Assembly (NCBI RefSeq): GCF_014193675.1
Contig: NZ_BLXZ01000001.1
Location: forward strand, 806,001-870,000
Length of the DNA: 64,000 nt
From: Geomonas limicola
Lineage (GTDB): Bacteria > Desulfobacterota > Desulfuromonadia > Geobacterales > Geobacteraceae
Direction of reading: 5' to 3'
The notes below the pieces were generated by a model that searched no databases, was not told the DNA's origin, and was given only the letters and a program-made list of their open reading frames with translations. The translations under genes were made by a program, and so were the position numbers. This document shows positions 34,031 to 46,900 of this stretch, one piece after another. The stretch's first letter is position 1; every line of letters starts with the position of its first letter.

Positions 34031-35244
34031 TGCCGGCAAACCCCAAGCGTATCGGGCCCCAACGAAGGCTCGTCCAGTGGCTTGCCACCCTTTTCATCCT
34101 GGTGCTCCCCTTCATCAAGGTGGGTGGCGAGTCGCTTTTGCGCTTGGACGCCGAGAGCCGCAGCCTGCTCTTCTTCGGAACGAGCCTGAGGATCGAGGAG
34201 TTCTACCTCTTCCTCGTCGCGGTCCTTATCTTCGTCTTCGCCTTTTTGTTCGTCACCATGCTCTTTGGCAGGGTCTGGTGCGGCTGGCTCTGTCCCCAGA
34301 CCACCCTGGGGGATTTGGCCGACTGGATCGACCGGCGCCTGAACCGGATCGGGGTTCCGCTCCTTCCCCAGCTCTTGCGCCAGGTAAGCTACCTTGCCAT
34401 CTCCTTTCTGGTCGCCTCCAACCTGATCTGGTACTTCATCGCCCCCGCCGATTTCGCGGCCCGGCTCGTCGCGGGGCAACTCGGGGCGGTGGCCGGTATC
34501 TCCCTTGCCAGCGTTGCGGTGCTGGTATATCTTGACCTCGCCTTCGTACGGCGCAGCTTCTGCAAGACGGTCTGCCCCTACGGCAGGATCCAGCTCCTGA
34601 CCATGGAGCGCAGCACGCTCACCCTCGAGTTCGATCCGAGGCTCAAGGGGGAGTGCCTGCGCTGCGGCGCCTGCGTCAGGGCCTGCCCGACCGGCATCGA
34701 CATCAGGGACGGGCTCCAGATCGAGTGCATCAACTGCGGCCGCTGCCTGGACGCCTGCCGGGGAGTCATGGAAAAGCGCGGCCGCGACGGGTTGATCCAC
34801 TACACCTTCGGAACCGCCGAACAGGGGGGTGGCACCCCCTGGAACCGGCGCAGCATGCTCTTTGCGGCGGTCCTCGTGCTCTTGTGCGGGATCTTCGCCT
34901 GGGGGGTCGGCCACCGCAGCGAGGCGACCCTCAAGGTGCAGCGCTCGGCCGGCGGCGAGGTGAAGCGACTCCCCGACGGCGTGGCCAACTTCTACGCCGT
35001 CTACCTGGAAAACCGCGGCACCCGCGCCGCCCGCTACGACCTGGAGGCCGGCGCGCTCCCCGGATACCGGGTGGAGCTCATCGGCCCGGTGCGCGGGCTC
35101 GAGGTTGCCGCCAACGCAAACCGCCGGGTCGACCTGGTGCTCAAGGTGAGCCCCGCACCGGCCGGGACCAGCCGGGTACCGCTCAAGCTCGTGCGCGAGG
35201 GAAAGCCGGTGGCCGAGGCACAGTTGCCGGTGCTGGCGCAGTAA
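34030..35244 (+). CDS. ccoG: cbb3 oxidase maturation protein CcoG
   Basis: A 404-residue polyferredoxin membrane protein that reduces Cu(II) for insertion of CuB. Transmembrane helices are followed by VWCGWLCPQTT and FCKTVCPYGR, then two [4Fe-4S] motifs, CLRCGACVRACPTG and CINCGRCLDAC. A C-terminal Ig-like domain (about 290-404) follows, as in RdxA/FixG. The start ATG shares its first base with the ccoP stop (TAATG), so it is translationally coupled. The frame is open further upstream, but that part overlaps ccoP and is not coding. Confidence 0.95.
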   Translation: MPANPKRIGPQRRLVQWLATLFILVLPFIKVGGESLLRLDAESRSLLFFGTSLRIEEFYLFLVAVLIFVFAFLFVTMLFGRVWCGWLCPQTTLGDLADWIDRRLNRIGVPLLPQLLRQVSYLAISFLVASNLIWYFIAPADFAARLVAGQLGAVAGISLASVAVLVYLDLAFVRRSFCKTVCPYGRIQLLTMERSTLTLEFDPRLKGECLRCGACVRACPTGIDIRDGLQIECINCGRCLDACRGVMEKRGRDGLIHYTFGTAEQGGGTPWNRRSMLFAAVLVLLCGIFAWGVGHRSEATLKVQRSAGGEVKRLPDGVANFYAVYLENRGTRAARYDLEAGALPGYRVELIGPVRGLEVAANANRRVDLVLKVSPAPAGTSRVPLKLVREGKPVAEAQLPVLAQ

Positions 35245-35314
35245 ATTTCAGTTTTTTCATCGGACCGGTCCGACCGATCGAATCCGATCACACAGAACAG
35301 GAGCAGCCCAACCG

Positions 35315-35752
35315 ATGTCCCCGAAACTCCAGGCAGGAACCCGCTGGCAGCTGGCACTCGCCGTCTTGGTGGGGCTTTTCGTCGTCGCCAGCCTCGCCAG
35401 CTTCGGCATTGCCGCACGCCGGGTGAGCCGGGTGGTGGACCCCGACTACTACCGCCACGGCCTCAACTACGGTGCCACCCAGGCCGCCAACCCCGGCCGC
35501 GACTGGAGCATCACCCCGCGCCTCGAGGCGGGTGCCCTCCTGGTCGCCGTCCTGGACAAGAGCGGAGCGCCGGTTGCCGGCGGCAAGGTCCTCTTGACCG
35601 CTCCGGACCGTCCCGCCCTGTCGCTTGCCGAAGGGGAACCCGGCCTCTACCGCGCCCCCCGCCCCAGCGCACCCGGCGGGGAATTGCGCGGCACGCTCAC
35701 CATCACCCGCGGCCCGGCGAGCGCAAGCCGCCCCCTGGTACTCATCGACTGA
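35315..35752 (+). CDS. ccoH: FixH/CcoH family protein
   Basis: A 145-residue assembly factor. One N-terminal membrane helix (ALAVLVGLFVVASLASFGIA) is followed by the FixH signature VDPDYYRHGLNY near residues 43-54 and a periplasmic beta-rich domain. CcoH stabilises the assembled oxidase. A 70-bp gap separates it from ccoG; AGGAGCAGCCCAACCG precedes ATG. The stop overlaps the next start (TGATG). Confidence 0.92.
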   Translation: MSPKLQAGTRWQLALAVLVGLFVVASLASFGIAARRVSRVVDPDYYRHGLNYGATQAANPGRDWSITPRLEAGALLVAVLDKSGAPVAGGKVLLTAPDRPALSLAEGEPGLYRAPRPSAPGGELRGTLTITRGPASASRPLVLID

Positions 35753-38169
35753 TGCCCGGCGCCGAACCCTGCTTTCACTGCGGAGCACCCATCCCCCCGG
35801 GACAGCTCGTCACCGAGAACGGCTCCGGGACCACCCTTTCCTTCTGCTGCCGCGGCTGCCACGGGGCCTACCTCCTGATCAGCGGCGCGGGGCTCGCCGA
35901 GTTCTACCGGCGCCGCGACTGGCAGGATACCGGTGTCGCCGCCGAAGACTTCCAAAGCAACCTGAGCGCTGCCTACCTTGCCCGCTTCGTACGCCCGGAA
36001 GCCGACGGCGCCACGGTCGACATCATCATCGAAGGGATCCGCTGCGCCTCCTGCGTCTGGCTCAACGAGAAAATCCTGGCCGGGCTCGAGGGGGTCCAGG
36101 AAGCCCGGGTCAACTACGCTACCGGCCGCGCCCGGGTCCGCTTCGCACCGCAGCGCATCGACGCCGGCACCATCTTCTCCCGCATTGCGCAGTTGGGCTA
36201 CCGCCCGCGCCCCTACACCGCCTCGGCCGCCCAACAGGCCGCCCAGCACGAGCAGCGCGACCTGCTCTTCCGCTTCGGGACCGCATTCTTTCTCACCATG
36301 CAGCTCATGGCCTACGCCTTCGGTCTCTACGCCGGGTACTTCCAGGGGATCGGCGCGGGGATGAAGAACCTCTTGCAGCTCTTCTCCCTGGCAGTCACCA
36401 CCCCGGTCATCTTCTACTGCGGCTGGCCCTTCCTCGCGGGAGCCTGGCGGGCCCTGAAAAACCGGGCCGCCAACATGGAGGTGCTGATCGCGCTGGGCGC
36501 CCTCGCCTCCTACGGCTACAGCGTCTACGCGAGCTTCACCGGCGGCGAGGTCTACTTCGAGACCGCCGCCATGATCGTCACCCTGATCCTGGCCGGCCGG
36601 CTCCTGGAAAACGCCGCCAAGCGCCGCGCCTCCGGGTCCATCGAACTGCTCCTGGGGCTCTCCGCCGGCGAGGCCCGGCGCCTGAAGGGCGACACGCTCG
36701 AGACGGTCGAGGCGGCGGCGCTCGAGGTGGGCGACCGGATCGTGGTGGGTGCCGGCGAACGCTTCCCCACCGACGGGGAGGTCATCTCCGGTTCGAGCGA
36801 GGTGGACCAGTCCCCGGCCACCGGCGAATCGCTCCCGGTCGCCAAGGGGCCGGGGGATCCCGTGATCGCCGGGAGTAGCAACCTGACCGGGACGCTCACG
36901 GTGCGCTGCGGCAAGGTGGCGGCCGAGAGTTTCATCGCGCGGGTGGCGCGACTGGTGGAAGAGGCCCAGAGCCGCCGCGCCCCGATCCAGGGGTTGGCGG
37001 ACCGGGTCTCGGCGCTCTTCGTCCCGCTGGTGCTGGCGGCGGCGCTCGGCACCCTGTTCTGGCAGACTAGCCACGGTTCATCCGGGGAAGCTGCACTCTT
37101 GAACGCGCTCGCCGTCTTGTTGATCGCCTGCCCCTGCGCCCTGGGTCTCGCCACCCCGACCGCCATCCTGGCCGGTACCGGGGCGGCCGCCGCGGCAGGG
37201 GTGCTCTTTCGCGGCGGCGACATCCTGGAGCGCCTGAGCCGGGTAGACCAGGTGGCCTTCGACAAGACCGGCACCCTCACCCTGGGCGACCCCGAGCTCG
37301 TTGCCCTCCAGCCGGAGCCGGGGTACGCTGCGGACCGCATCCTCGCCCTCGCCGCGGCACTGGAGCACGGCTCTCGGCACCCGGTGGGCCGGGTGATCTG
37401 TGCTGAGGCGGTGCACCGGGGGGTAGCCGTGCCGCAGGCCCGGGAGCTGGTCACCGTGGCCGGTGGCGGGGTGACGGGATACCTCGACGACGAGTTCCTC
37501 GCGGTGGGGAGCGCGCGGTTTCTCCTGGAGTGCACTCTTTCCGACCCCCCGCGCCCCCGCGACTACCCGTCGGGAACGCTGGTGGTGCACCTCGCCGCGG
37601 CCGGGCGCCTGGTCGGCACCCTTTTATTCCGGGACCGGTTGCGCCCCGATGCGGCCGAGGTGGTGCGCTACTTCACAAGCCAGAACATCACCGGCTGGCT
37701 GTTAAGCGGCGACCGCCGGGAGGCCGCCCAGCAGGTGGCGCAAACCCTCGGCCTCACCCGGGCCCTGGGGGAGCTTACCCCGGCGCAGAAAGCCCAGAGT
37801 CTCGAGGAGTTGCGCCGTCAGGGGGCGGTGGTGCTCATGGTCGGCGACGGCATCAACGACGCCCCGGCACTCGGTACGGCCGACGTTGGCTGCGCCGTCG
37901 CGGGAGGAACCGACATCGCCATCGAGACCTCCGACCTGGTGCTGGTGAAACCCGAGCTCTCGCGCCTGATCCTGGCCCACCGCCTGGCCCGGCGCACCAT
38001 GAGGATCGTGCGCCAGAACCTTGCCTGGGCCTTTCTCTACAACCTGGTCGGCGTCCCGCTGGCGATGGCGGGACGGCTCACCCCGATCTACGCGGCGGCG
38101 GCCATGGCCTTGAGCTCGTTGTGCGTGGTGGGGAACTCGCTGAGACTATTGCGGAGGACCGATGGATAG
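35752..38169 (+). CDS. ccoI: Copper-translocating P-type ATPase CcoI
   Basis: An 805-residue P1B ATPase that exports copper toward the oxidase. An N-terminal Cys-rich region (CFHCGAPI, SFCCRGCHGAYLL) precedes a heavy-metal domain with GIRCASC near residue 99. The membrane metal site is CPCALGLATP, the phosphorylation site DKTGTLT and the hinge GDGINDAPAL. Actuator motif PATGES is also present. The Cys-rich N-terminus plus the location mark it as CcoI/FixI rather than CopA detoxification. It overlaps ccoH by 1 bp and ccoS by 8 bp. Confidence 0.95.
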   Translation: MPGAEPCFHCGAPIPPGQLVTENGSGTTLSFCCRGCHGAYLLISGAGLAEFYRRRDWQDTGVAAEDFQSNLSAAYLARFVRPEADGATVDIIIEGIRCASCVWLNEKILAGLEGVQEARVNYATGRARVRFAPQRIDAGTIFSRIAQLGYRPRPYTASAAQQAAQHEQRDLLFRFGTAFFLTMQLMAYAFGLYAGYFQGIGAGMKNLLQLFSLAVTTPVIFYCGWPFLAGAWRALKNRAANMEVLIALGALASYGYSVYASFTGGEVYFETAAMIVTLILAGRLLENAAKRRASGSIELLLGLSAGEARRLKGDTLETVEAAALEVGDRIVVGAGERFPTDGEVISGSSEVDQSPATGESLPVAKGPGDPVIAGSSNLTGTLTVRCGKVAAESFIARVARLVEEAQSRRAPIQGLADRVSALFVPLVLAAALGTLFWQTSHGSSGEAALLNALAVLLIACPCALGLATPTAILAGTGAAAAAGVLFRGGDILERLSRVDQVAFDKTGTLTLGDPELVALQPEPGYAADRILALAAALEHGSRHPVGRVICAEAVHRGVAVPQARELVTVAGGGVTGYLDDEFLAVGSARFLLECTLSDPPRPRDYPSGTLVVHLAAAGRLVGTLLFRDRLRPDAAEVVRYFTSQNITGWLLSGDRREAAQQVAQTLGLTRALGELTPAQKAQSLEELRRQGAVVLMVGDGINDAPALGTADVGCAVAGGTDIAIETSDLVLVKPELSRLILAHRLARRTMRIVRQNLAWAFLYNLVGVPLAMAGRLTPIYAAAAMALSSLCVVGNSLRLLRRTDG

Positions 38170-38311
38170 CTCGCTCGTTGCCTTGATCGTCCTGTCGCTG
38201 TGCCTTGGGTGCGGCTGCTGGCTGGTATTTCTCTGGGCGGTAAAAAAGGGGGAGTTCGAGGATATCGAGCGGCCCAAGCACCGGATGCTCGACGACGAGG
38301 ACAAGCCCTAG
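38162..38311 (+). CDS. ccoS: cbb3 oxidase assembly protein CcoS
   Basis: A 49-residue protein: one membrane helix (LVALIVLSLCLGCGCWLVFL) and a conserved acidic tail FEDIERPKHRMLDDED, which is the CcoS signature (related proteins read QFDDLEGPAHRILMDDD-like). It is needed for cofactor insertion. The start overlaps the end of ccoI by 8 bp. Confidence 0.9.
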   Translation: MDSSLVALIVLSLCLGCGCWLVFLWAVKKGEFEDIERPKHRMLDDEDKP

Positions 38312-38321
38312 GAGGAAAAGC

Positions 38322-38993
38322 TTGCTGACGATCTGGTTTGCCTTCCTGGCCGGCCTGGCCGGGAGTTTTCACTGCATCGGTATGTGCGGCGGCGTGGTGG
38401 CGGCGCTCTCGGTTACCCGGGGGAGCCGCCCGCTGCCGGCGCGGCTCGCCACGCAGCTTTACTACAACCTGGGAAGAATCACCACCTACACCCTCTTGGG
38501 TGCGCTGGCGGGGTGGCTCGGTGCCGCCCTGGACCTGGCGGCCCTGCGCCCCTTCACCCGCTGGTTCCTGGTCGCCGCCCACAGTTTCGTCATCCTGGTG
38601 GGGCTCGGCTCGCTCTTCGCCTTCGGCCCCTTCGGCATCGCCCTGTTGGATGGCCGCGGGGCGCGCTGGTTTGCCGCTCCCCTGCGCCTGGTAGCCGGTT
38701 CCAGCTCGGCACTCGCCGCCTACCCGCTCGGCCTGGTCCTGGGATTCATCCCCTGCGGCCTGGTCTACGCGCCGCTCATCAGTGCGGCAGCCGGCGCCGC
38801 CCCCCTCGAGGGCGCCCTCATGCTCGCCGCCCTGGGGCTGGGCACCCTGCCGGTGCTCTTTCTCTTCGGCAGCGCGACCAGTGCCATCTCTGGGGGCCTC
38901 AGGAACGTCATGCTGCGCCTGGCCGGGTTGTGCGTAGCGCTCATGGGTGCCGCCGGGCTCTGGCGTACCCTCGCCGCCCGCTGCTGCAATTAG
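38322..38993 (+). CDS. SafE/TauE-like membrane protein of the cbb3 cluster
   Basis: A 223-residue membrane protein with six or so helices in two similar halves. The first helix carries the Cys motif FHCIGMCGG, as in DsbD-like members found next to cbb3 genes, and a second conserved Pro/Cys segment GFIPCGLVYAPL lies near residues 143-154. The likely role is copper or thiol handling for oxidase assembly. The start is TTG at 38322, eight bases after GGAGG and 10 bp beyond the ccoS stop. It is the last gene of the cluster. Confidence 0.88.
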   Translation: MLTIWFAFLAGLAGSFHCIGMCGGVVAALSVTRGSRPLPARLATQLYYNLGRITTYTLLGALAGWLGAALDLAALRPFTRWFLVAAHSFVILVGLGSLFAFGPFGIALLDGRGARWFAAPLRLVAGSSSALAAYPLGLVLGFIPCGLVYAPLISAAAGAAPLEGALMLAALGLGTLPVLFLFGSATSAISGGLRNVMLRLAGLCVALMGAAGLWRTLAARCCN

Positions 38994-39062
38994 GGCGGCG
39001 CTCCCCACAAGCAAAAGGGGAGCGGCACTCGTTCCCGATACCGTCCCCCCTCCCGTCGCCGT

Positions 39063-39104
39063 CACTCGTCAATCTATCATCTGCAAATCTTCAATCTTCA
39101 ATCG

Positions 39105-39133
<29 letters not shown>
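39063..39133. repeat. Heptad repeat block overlapping the end of a diguanylate cyclase gene
   Basis: Imperfect 7-nt units (TCGTCAA, TCTTCAA, TCAATTG) run through the 3' end and stop codon of the minus-strand gene at 39105. They match the blocks near 4.4-4.6 kb. Confidence 0.75.
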
Positions 39134-40105
<972 letters not shown>

Positions 40106-40109
<4 letters not shown>

Positions 40110-43100
40110 AGCTCGATCTCCAGGTAGGCGGCGAGTTCGCCCAGTGCCCGGCTGGCCAGCCGGAAATCGAGCCCCTCGAGAGGACCCTCGAGCCGGGCCG
40201 CCTGTTCCACCGGCACGAGCGGTTTGAGCTCCTCCCAGACCCCCAGCGCGTTCAGGTTGTCCGCCTTGAGCAGGGCCGCGAGCTTGCCGCACAAAAGGGC
40301 CACCTTTTCCAGGTCCACTGCCACCTGGTCTGCCGGAGCGCCCGGCTGGGGTTCCTCCCCCACCTCGAGCAGCAGTGCCGAGGTGAAAAGCTCCTCAAGC
40401 CGCCCCTTAAGCGTGTCCAGGGCAGAGCGGAGCGCGGGGTCGTCCTGCACCAGCAGAGGCTCCAGCTCGCGGGCCGCCCGGGACACCTCCAGTGCCCCCA
40501 GGTTTCCGGCCACTCCCTTCACCGTATGCACCAGACGCCGGGCCCGTTCCAGGTCGCCGTTGCCAAGGGCCTGGCTGATATCGTCCATGAAGTGCAGGTT
40601 TTCCCGCCGGAAACTCTGCACCAGCTTACGCACCAGGGCCGGGCTCTCCAGGGTGGCGAGGGCCCGGCGCAGGTCGAGCCCGGGGAGCCGCTCCGGCAGT
40701 CCCCCGGCGCTCTCCTCCTGCCTCGTTCCGGGCAGTAGCGGCTCGGCGGGGAACAGGACGGCCGGGACCCAGCGCAAGAGGGTCGTTACCAGTTCGTTGA
40801 TGACGATCGGCTTGGTAACCTGGTCGTTCATCCCCGCTTCGCGGCAGCGCTCGCGTTCCCGGGACAGGGCACTCGCGGTCATGGCAATCACCGGCAGGTC
40901 CGCCCAGGCCGGGTTCTGCCGGATCCGGCGGGTTGCCTCCAGGCCATCCATCACCGGCATCTGCACGTCCATCAACACGGCATGGAACTGGCTCCCCGGC
41001 TCGTTCAGGCGCTCGAGCGCCTCGGCGCCGTTGCCGGCCAGTACCACCCGCGCCCCGTGGCGTTCCAACAGTTCGCGGCCGACCTCCTGGTTTATCGGGT
41101 TGTCCTCCACCAAGAGGATGCACATCCCGCGGCAGCCGTCCGTGGCTGCCGTCGCCGGCGCCAGTTTCCTCGTCTGTTCCGCCAGGGCCAGGCGCTCCTC
41201 GTCCGTGGGGTGCCTGAAGCTTGCCACGAAGCTGAAGGCGCTCCCCTGCCCCGCCTCGCTCCCGACCCGGATCACCCCGCCCATGAGTTCCACGAGCTGC
41301 GCACTGATGGTGAGCCCCAGGCCGGTACCGCCGTAGCGGCGCGTGGTGGAGGAATCGGCCTGGCTGAAGGCGCTGAAGAGCCGCTCCTGCTGCTCGGGGG
41401 TCATGCCGATCCCGGTATCGGTCACCGTGAACCGCAGGGTGCTGTGCCCCCCCCGGGTTGCCAAGAGGTCCACGGCAAGCTCGACGCTGCCGCTCTCGGT
41501 GAACTTGATGGCGTTGCTCAAAAGGTTCAAGAGCACCTGGCTGAGCCTCAGCGAGTCGCCGAGCAGGTACTCCGGCACCTGTGGCCCGCAGGTAAGACGC
41601 AGTTCGACCGGCTTCTCCTTGACCGTCGCGCTTGCCACCGCACAGAGTTCCTGCAGCACGGCGTTCAGGCAGAAGGGGGCACACTCGAGTTCCAGCTTCC
41701 CCGCCTCGATCTTCGAGAAGTCCAGGATGTCGTTGATCACCCGCAACAGGAGGTTCGAGGCGCTTTTGGCCTTCTCCAGGTACCCCTTCTGGGCCGGGCT
41801 GAGCTCGGTCTGCTGCAAAAGGTAGAGCATCCCGATGGCCGCATTGATCGGGGTGCGGATCTCGTGGCTCATGTTAGCCAGGAACTGGCTCTTGGCCCGG
41901 GTGGCCGCCTCGGCGACCGCGATGGCCTGGCGCAGCTGCTCTTCGGCGCGCCGGCGCTCGGTCACGTCCTCCTTCACCGCCACGAAGTGACGGATCTCGC
42001 CCCCCTCCCCCTTGAGCGGGGTAATCGAGGCCGCCTCCCAGTAGAGCTCGCCGTTTTTCCTCTTGTTGCGCAGCTCGCCGCGCCAGACCCGGCCGGCAAG
42101 TATGGTCTGCCAGAGCTCCTTGAAGAAATCGTTCTGGTGCCAACTGCTGCGCACCAGGCTCGCGTTGCGACCGACCACCTCGTCGAAGCGAAAGCCGGTG
42201 ACCGTCGTGAAGTTCGGATTCACGTACTCGATCATCCCGCGCGGGTCGGTGATCATGACGGTGACCGGGATCTGCTCGACGGCCAGCGAAAGCTTTTGCA
42301 ACGACTCCTCGGCCTGCTTTCTCTCGGTGATGTCGCGCAGCGTCTCGATCACGGCGATCACCTCGCCGCCCGCGTTGCGGATCGGCGCCGCGTCGAAGCA
42401 CAGGAAGCGTTCCTGGCCGTTGAGTACCCTGAACCACCCCTCGCCGTAGAGCCCCTCCGCGTTCAGCTGTGATCTCCCATAGGCCCCGTACAGCTCGCGC
42501 AACGCGCCCCGGCTCTCGTCCAGGACCAGGTTGGCGAGTACCGGGCGCGCCGCCGGGTAGAAAGCCCGCCAGGGTTCACGGCTTCCGAGCATCTGCTCGG
42601 CGGCAACCCCGGTCAGCTCCTCGAGGGCCCGATTCCAGATGATCACCCGGTGCTCGCGGTCCAGGACGAAGGTGGCAACCGAGGAGTTCTGGATCAGGTT
42701 TTCCCGGAACGCCTCGTGCTCGCGGGCGGCTCGCTTCTGGCGGTGAACCTCGTGGACCATCCGGTTGAAGGCGGCAGAGAGGGTGCCGATCTCGTCGTGG
42801 CTGGTGATCAGGATCGGCTCGGGCTCCTGTTCCAGCCCGGTGATCGCCTCGACGTGCCGGATGAAGCGGACCAGGGGGGCGCTCAGCTGGCGCATGGCGA
42901 CCCGGGTAGCCAGGGTCGTGCAACAGAGTGCGACGAGGAGCGCGGATACCAGGTACCACTTCGCCATGTTGAGCGGCGCGTAGGCCTCGGCCCGCGGGGA
43001 GTTTCCCACCAGGATCCAGCCATTGGTGTTGAGCCTTTTAGCGGAACTGACCAGGGGGGCCCCACGGGAGTTCACCGTCTCCATGGTCCCCTCGAATCCC

Positions 43101-43810
43101 GCCAAAGCGGCGTCGATGATCCGGTTACTTCCCGGAGGGATGTCGTGCTTCAGGATCCGGCTGCGGTCCGGGTGCACCAGGAGGTCACGGTTCTGGTTCA
43201 CGAGGTACAGGTAGCCGCGCTCCCCGAAGCGGGCCTCGGCCAGTTTCCCCAGGTAGTTGGTCTTCAAAAGGTCCAGCGAACCGCAGAGCATCCCGGCCAA
43301 ATGCCGGTCCCGGGTGTAGATGGGGGCGGTAACCATGATGATGGGAAGTTTGCGGCGCAGCGAGAGGAAGGGCTCGGAAATGACCGACTTGCCGGTGGCC
43401 ACGGTCTTTTGGAAGTACTCGCGGTAGGCCATGTTGCTGCCGACCATGTCCCGACGGGGGGGATTGCAGGCGACCACCGTCCCCTGGGCGTCCAGGAGTA
43501 ACAGACCGTTGTCGAAGGTCTCCAGCTCGTCGGGCTGCAGCCCCAGGTAGCGCTCGGCCTGCACCGGGTCATGGAAGAGCTCCGGGCGAACCGTGCCGGA
43601 CAGGGCGACCAGCTGGCGCTGGGTCAGCAAAAGCTTGCCGTCGATCTCGTTGGCGACCAGGCTCACCAGGCTGTTCTGCTGGCGCGCCGTGGTGTTCATG
43701 AACTGCCGCTCCAGGTACAGGTAGGTGCAGAGCACCATGACCGAGAGCACCCCGGCTACCACGAGGCAGGTCATCACGCTTATCTTGGTGGCAAGGCTGA
43801 ATTTGGGCAT
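40106..43810 (-). CDS. Membrane hybrid histidine kinase with receiver and Hpt domains
   Basis: A 1234-residue sensor. It has helix 1 (12-34), a periplasmic double-Cache-like sensor (about 40-270), helix 2 near 277-297 and a HAMP segment. Two PAS domains follow (about 365-500 and 500-625). Then come HisKA with H-box FLANMSHEIRTPINAAIGML, HATPase_c (DTGIGM, GGTGLGL), a receiver (CILLVEDNPINQEVG; VLMDVQMPVMDG) and a C-terminal Hpt domain (LVHTVKGVAGNLGA). All relay residues are present. The Hpt would hand phosphate to the REC-GGDEF protein encoded with a 4-bp overlap. Its Cache domain suggests a small-molecule ligand. The ribosome-binding site is weak. Confidence 0.92.
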
Positions 43811-43983
43811 GACAAGGGACTCGCAGTGGACTCGCCCCCCCCGCCGGCGTGGAGGGGGGCGTTACTGCGTTCCTTATCGGAGTAAGCGGGAATGTCTTTA
43901 ATGGGAGACGCGAAAAAACGGGTCAGGCAAAAACGGACAGGTTGTGGGGAGTACGGTACGGCCGCCGGGGGAGCCGCGAGCGG

Positions 43984-46900
43984 TCAGGCAGGCTCCACTC
44001 CGCGGATCGCCTCCTGCACCTTGGCACACAAGGCCTTGGCGTCAAAGGGCTTCTGCACGAAGATCACCCCCTGCGCGAGCACGCCGTGGTGGGCGATCAT
44101 ATCGGCGGTGTAGCCGGACATGTAGACCATGCCGACCGAAGGACGCAGCGCCCGGACCGCCTGGGTGAGTTCCACCCCGTTCATCCCCGGCATGATCACG
44201 TCGGTCAACAGGCAGTCGATGCGCTGCTCGGGTCGCTTGCAGAGTTCCAGGGCCTCGACGGGGGTACCGGCCACCAGGACCGAATAGCCGGCGCTTTCCA
44301 GCATGAGCCTCGCCATCTGCCGCACGCTCACCTCGTCCTCCACCAGGAGCACCACCCCTTCGCCGACCGCGAGCGCCTGGTCGGCCGGAACCTCACGGGA
44401 CTCCTCGCGGTTCAGACGCGGGAAGCACAGGGCAAAGGCCGCTCCCCGTCCCGGTTCGCTGCACACCTCGATGAAACCGTCGTTTTGACGCACGATGCCG
44501 TACACGGTGGCAAGCCCCAGACCGGTCCCCTTCCCCACCCCCTTGGTGGTGTAGAAGGGCTCGAAGATGTGCCCCAGCATCTCCCGGTCCATCCCGATGC
44601 CGCTGTCGCTCACCGTGAGTTGCACCCAGTCGCCGGGGCGCGCCTCGGGGTTGTTCTGGCAGTACACGGCGTCCAGGTGCAGGTTGCGGGTTTCCAGGGA
44701 GAGGGTCCCCCCGGAGGGCATGGCGTCGCGGGCGTTCACCGCGAGGTTCATGACGATCTGGTTGATCTGGGCCGGGTCGATGAGTACCGGCCAGAGCCCC
44801 TCGGGGAGGGTGAGCTTCAACCGGACGTCCTCGCCGATCAGGCGCAACAGCGTCTTGTGGGTCTTGCGGATCAGGTCGTTCAGGTCGACCCGGCGCGGCG
44901 CGATGATCTCGTTGCGCGAGAAGGCGAGCAGCTGCTGGGTGATGTCGCGGGAGTGTTCGGCCGCCTTGATGATCTCTCCAAGGTAGTCGTGGAAGGTGTC
45001 GCTGCCGATGGCCACCAGCCGGGAGAGCTCGGCGTAGCCCAGGATGACGGTCAGGTTGTTGTTGAAGTCGTGGGCCACGCCGCCGGCCAGGCGCCCCACC
45101 GCCTCCATCTTCTGGGCCTGGATCAGCTGGGCCTCCAGCGAGCGCCGCTCGCTGATGTCGCGGTTCAGGCCGATCATGCGCAAAGGGTTCCCCTGGGGGT
45201 CCCGGACCACCACGGCAACCCCCTTGAGGCTCTTTACCTTGCCGTCGGGGTGCACCACCCGGAATTCGATATCGAACTCGGCGCTCCCTTCCAGCGCGGC
45301 ATTCCCCGCCGCCAGGGCGCGCGGCAGGTCCTCGGGGTGCAGGCACTGCATCCAGAAGGCACGGGTGCCGTCGAACTCCTCCGAGTTCACCCCGTAGAGC
45401 TCGAACATCCGTGCGCTCCAGACCAGGGTGCCGCTTTGCACGTCCAGGTCCCAGATCCCGAAGCCGCCGGCGCTGATGGCAAGTTCCATGCGCCGGGAGG
45501 CCTCGCGCAACAACTCGTCGCTATGCTCACGATCGCTTATGTCGCGCACCAGCCCCAGAAGGATGGTCTGCTCGTTCTCCAGGTAACAGCCGAGGCGGAT
45601 CTCCACCGGGAAGCTGGAGCCGTCCTTGCGCATCTGCCGCCCGCGCACGGTGCGGAACTCGCCCGGCTTGAGCTGCCGCCAGTGGCCCAGCACCGTTTCG
45701 CGATCCAGTTCCTGCTCTAAATCGAAGACGTTCAGCTGCAAAAGCTCCTCGCGGCTGTAGCCGAGCGACTCGCAGGCGCGCCGGTTCACGTCCAGGAACC
45801 TGCCGTCCAGGTCGTGCACGAAGAAGGCGTCGCCAGCCTGTTCCACCAGCGTCCTGAAACGTTCCTCGGAACTGCGCAGCTCCTCCTCGACCAGCTTGCG
45901 GTCCGTGACGTCCCGCACGATGCCGATGACGCCGACCGTGCGCCCCTGGGCGCCGCGCAAGGGGGAGAAGCTCTGCGAAACCCAGCAGGTCCTCCCCTGG
46001 AGCTCCGAGTAAAAGGCAGCCTCAAGTGCTGCCCCTCCCCCCCCTTCGAGTACCCGCTCCAGATGCTCAAGCACCTCGGCACAGCCGAGGAAAGGGCAGA
46101 CCTCGCAGGGATGCCGCCCCAGCACCTCGGCGGCGCGGAGCCCGGTGAACCGCTCCAGGTAGGGGTTCCAGACCTGGTAGCGCAGGTCCGGGCCGAATAC
46201 CACGATCCCCTCTTCGGCGCTGTCGATGATCTGCCGGTTGAACTGGCTCGAGGCGCGCAGCGCCTGCTCCGAGAGTTTGCCGTGGGTGACGTCGTGCAAA
46301 AAGCCGTGCCACAGGGTAGCGCCGTCCGGCTCACGCTGGGGTACCGAGTGCCCCTCGACCCAGATCACGCCGCGCCGGGGGTGGTTGATGCGGAACTGTT
46401 CCTGCCAGGGTTCCAGGGTACGCGCCGAGAGGGCGATGCTCCGCTTGAGCCTTTCGGCGTCCTCCGGGTGGATCAGGTCGAGTACCGGCTGGGCATCGCG
46501 GAGGAGCTCGGCGGGGGCGACACCGTAGAGCCTCTCGAGCGCGGGGCTTGCATAGGGAAAGCACGAGGAGCCATCCGGCCGCATCAGGTAGGAGTGGATC
46601 ACCCCCGGCACGGTAGCCGCCACACTCGCCAACTGTTCGCGCAGTGCAAGCCGCTCCCCCAGGCTCTGAACCGCCTGTTTCTGCTCGGTGATGTCCTGGC
46701 AGTAGGCAATGCCGTGACCGTCGTCAAGGAACACCGCACGCAGCGAGACCCAGACCGGGACGCCGCTGGCCCGCACCAGCCGGGTCTCCAGGTCGATCCT
46801 CCCGGTGCCCAGGAGCGCGGCGAACTGCTCGAGTACCTGGGGCTGCTCCTCGACCGGGTGCAGTTGCGGGACCCGCATCCGCTTCAGCTCGTCAAGCGGG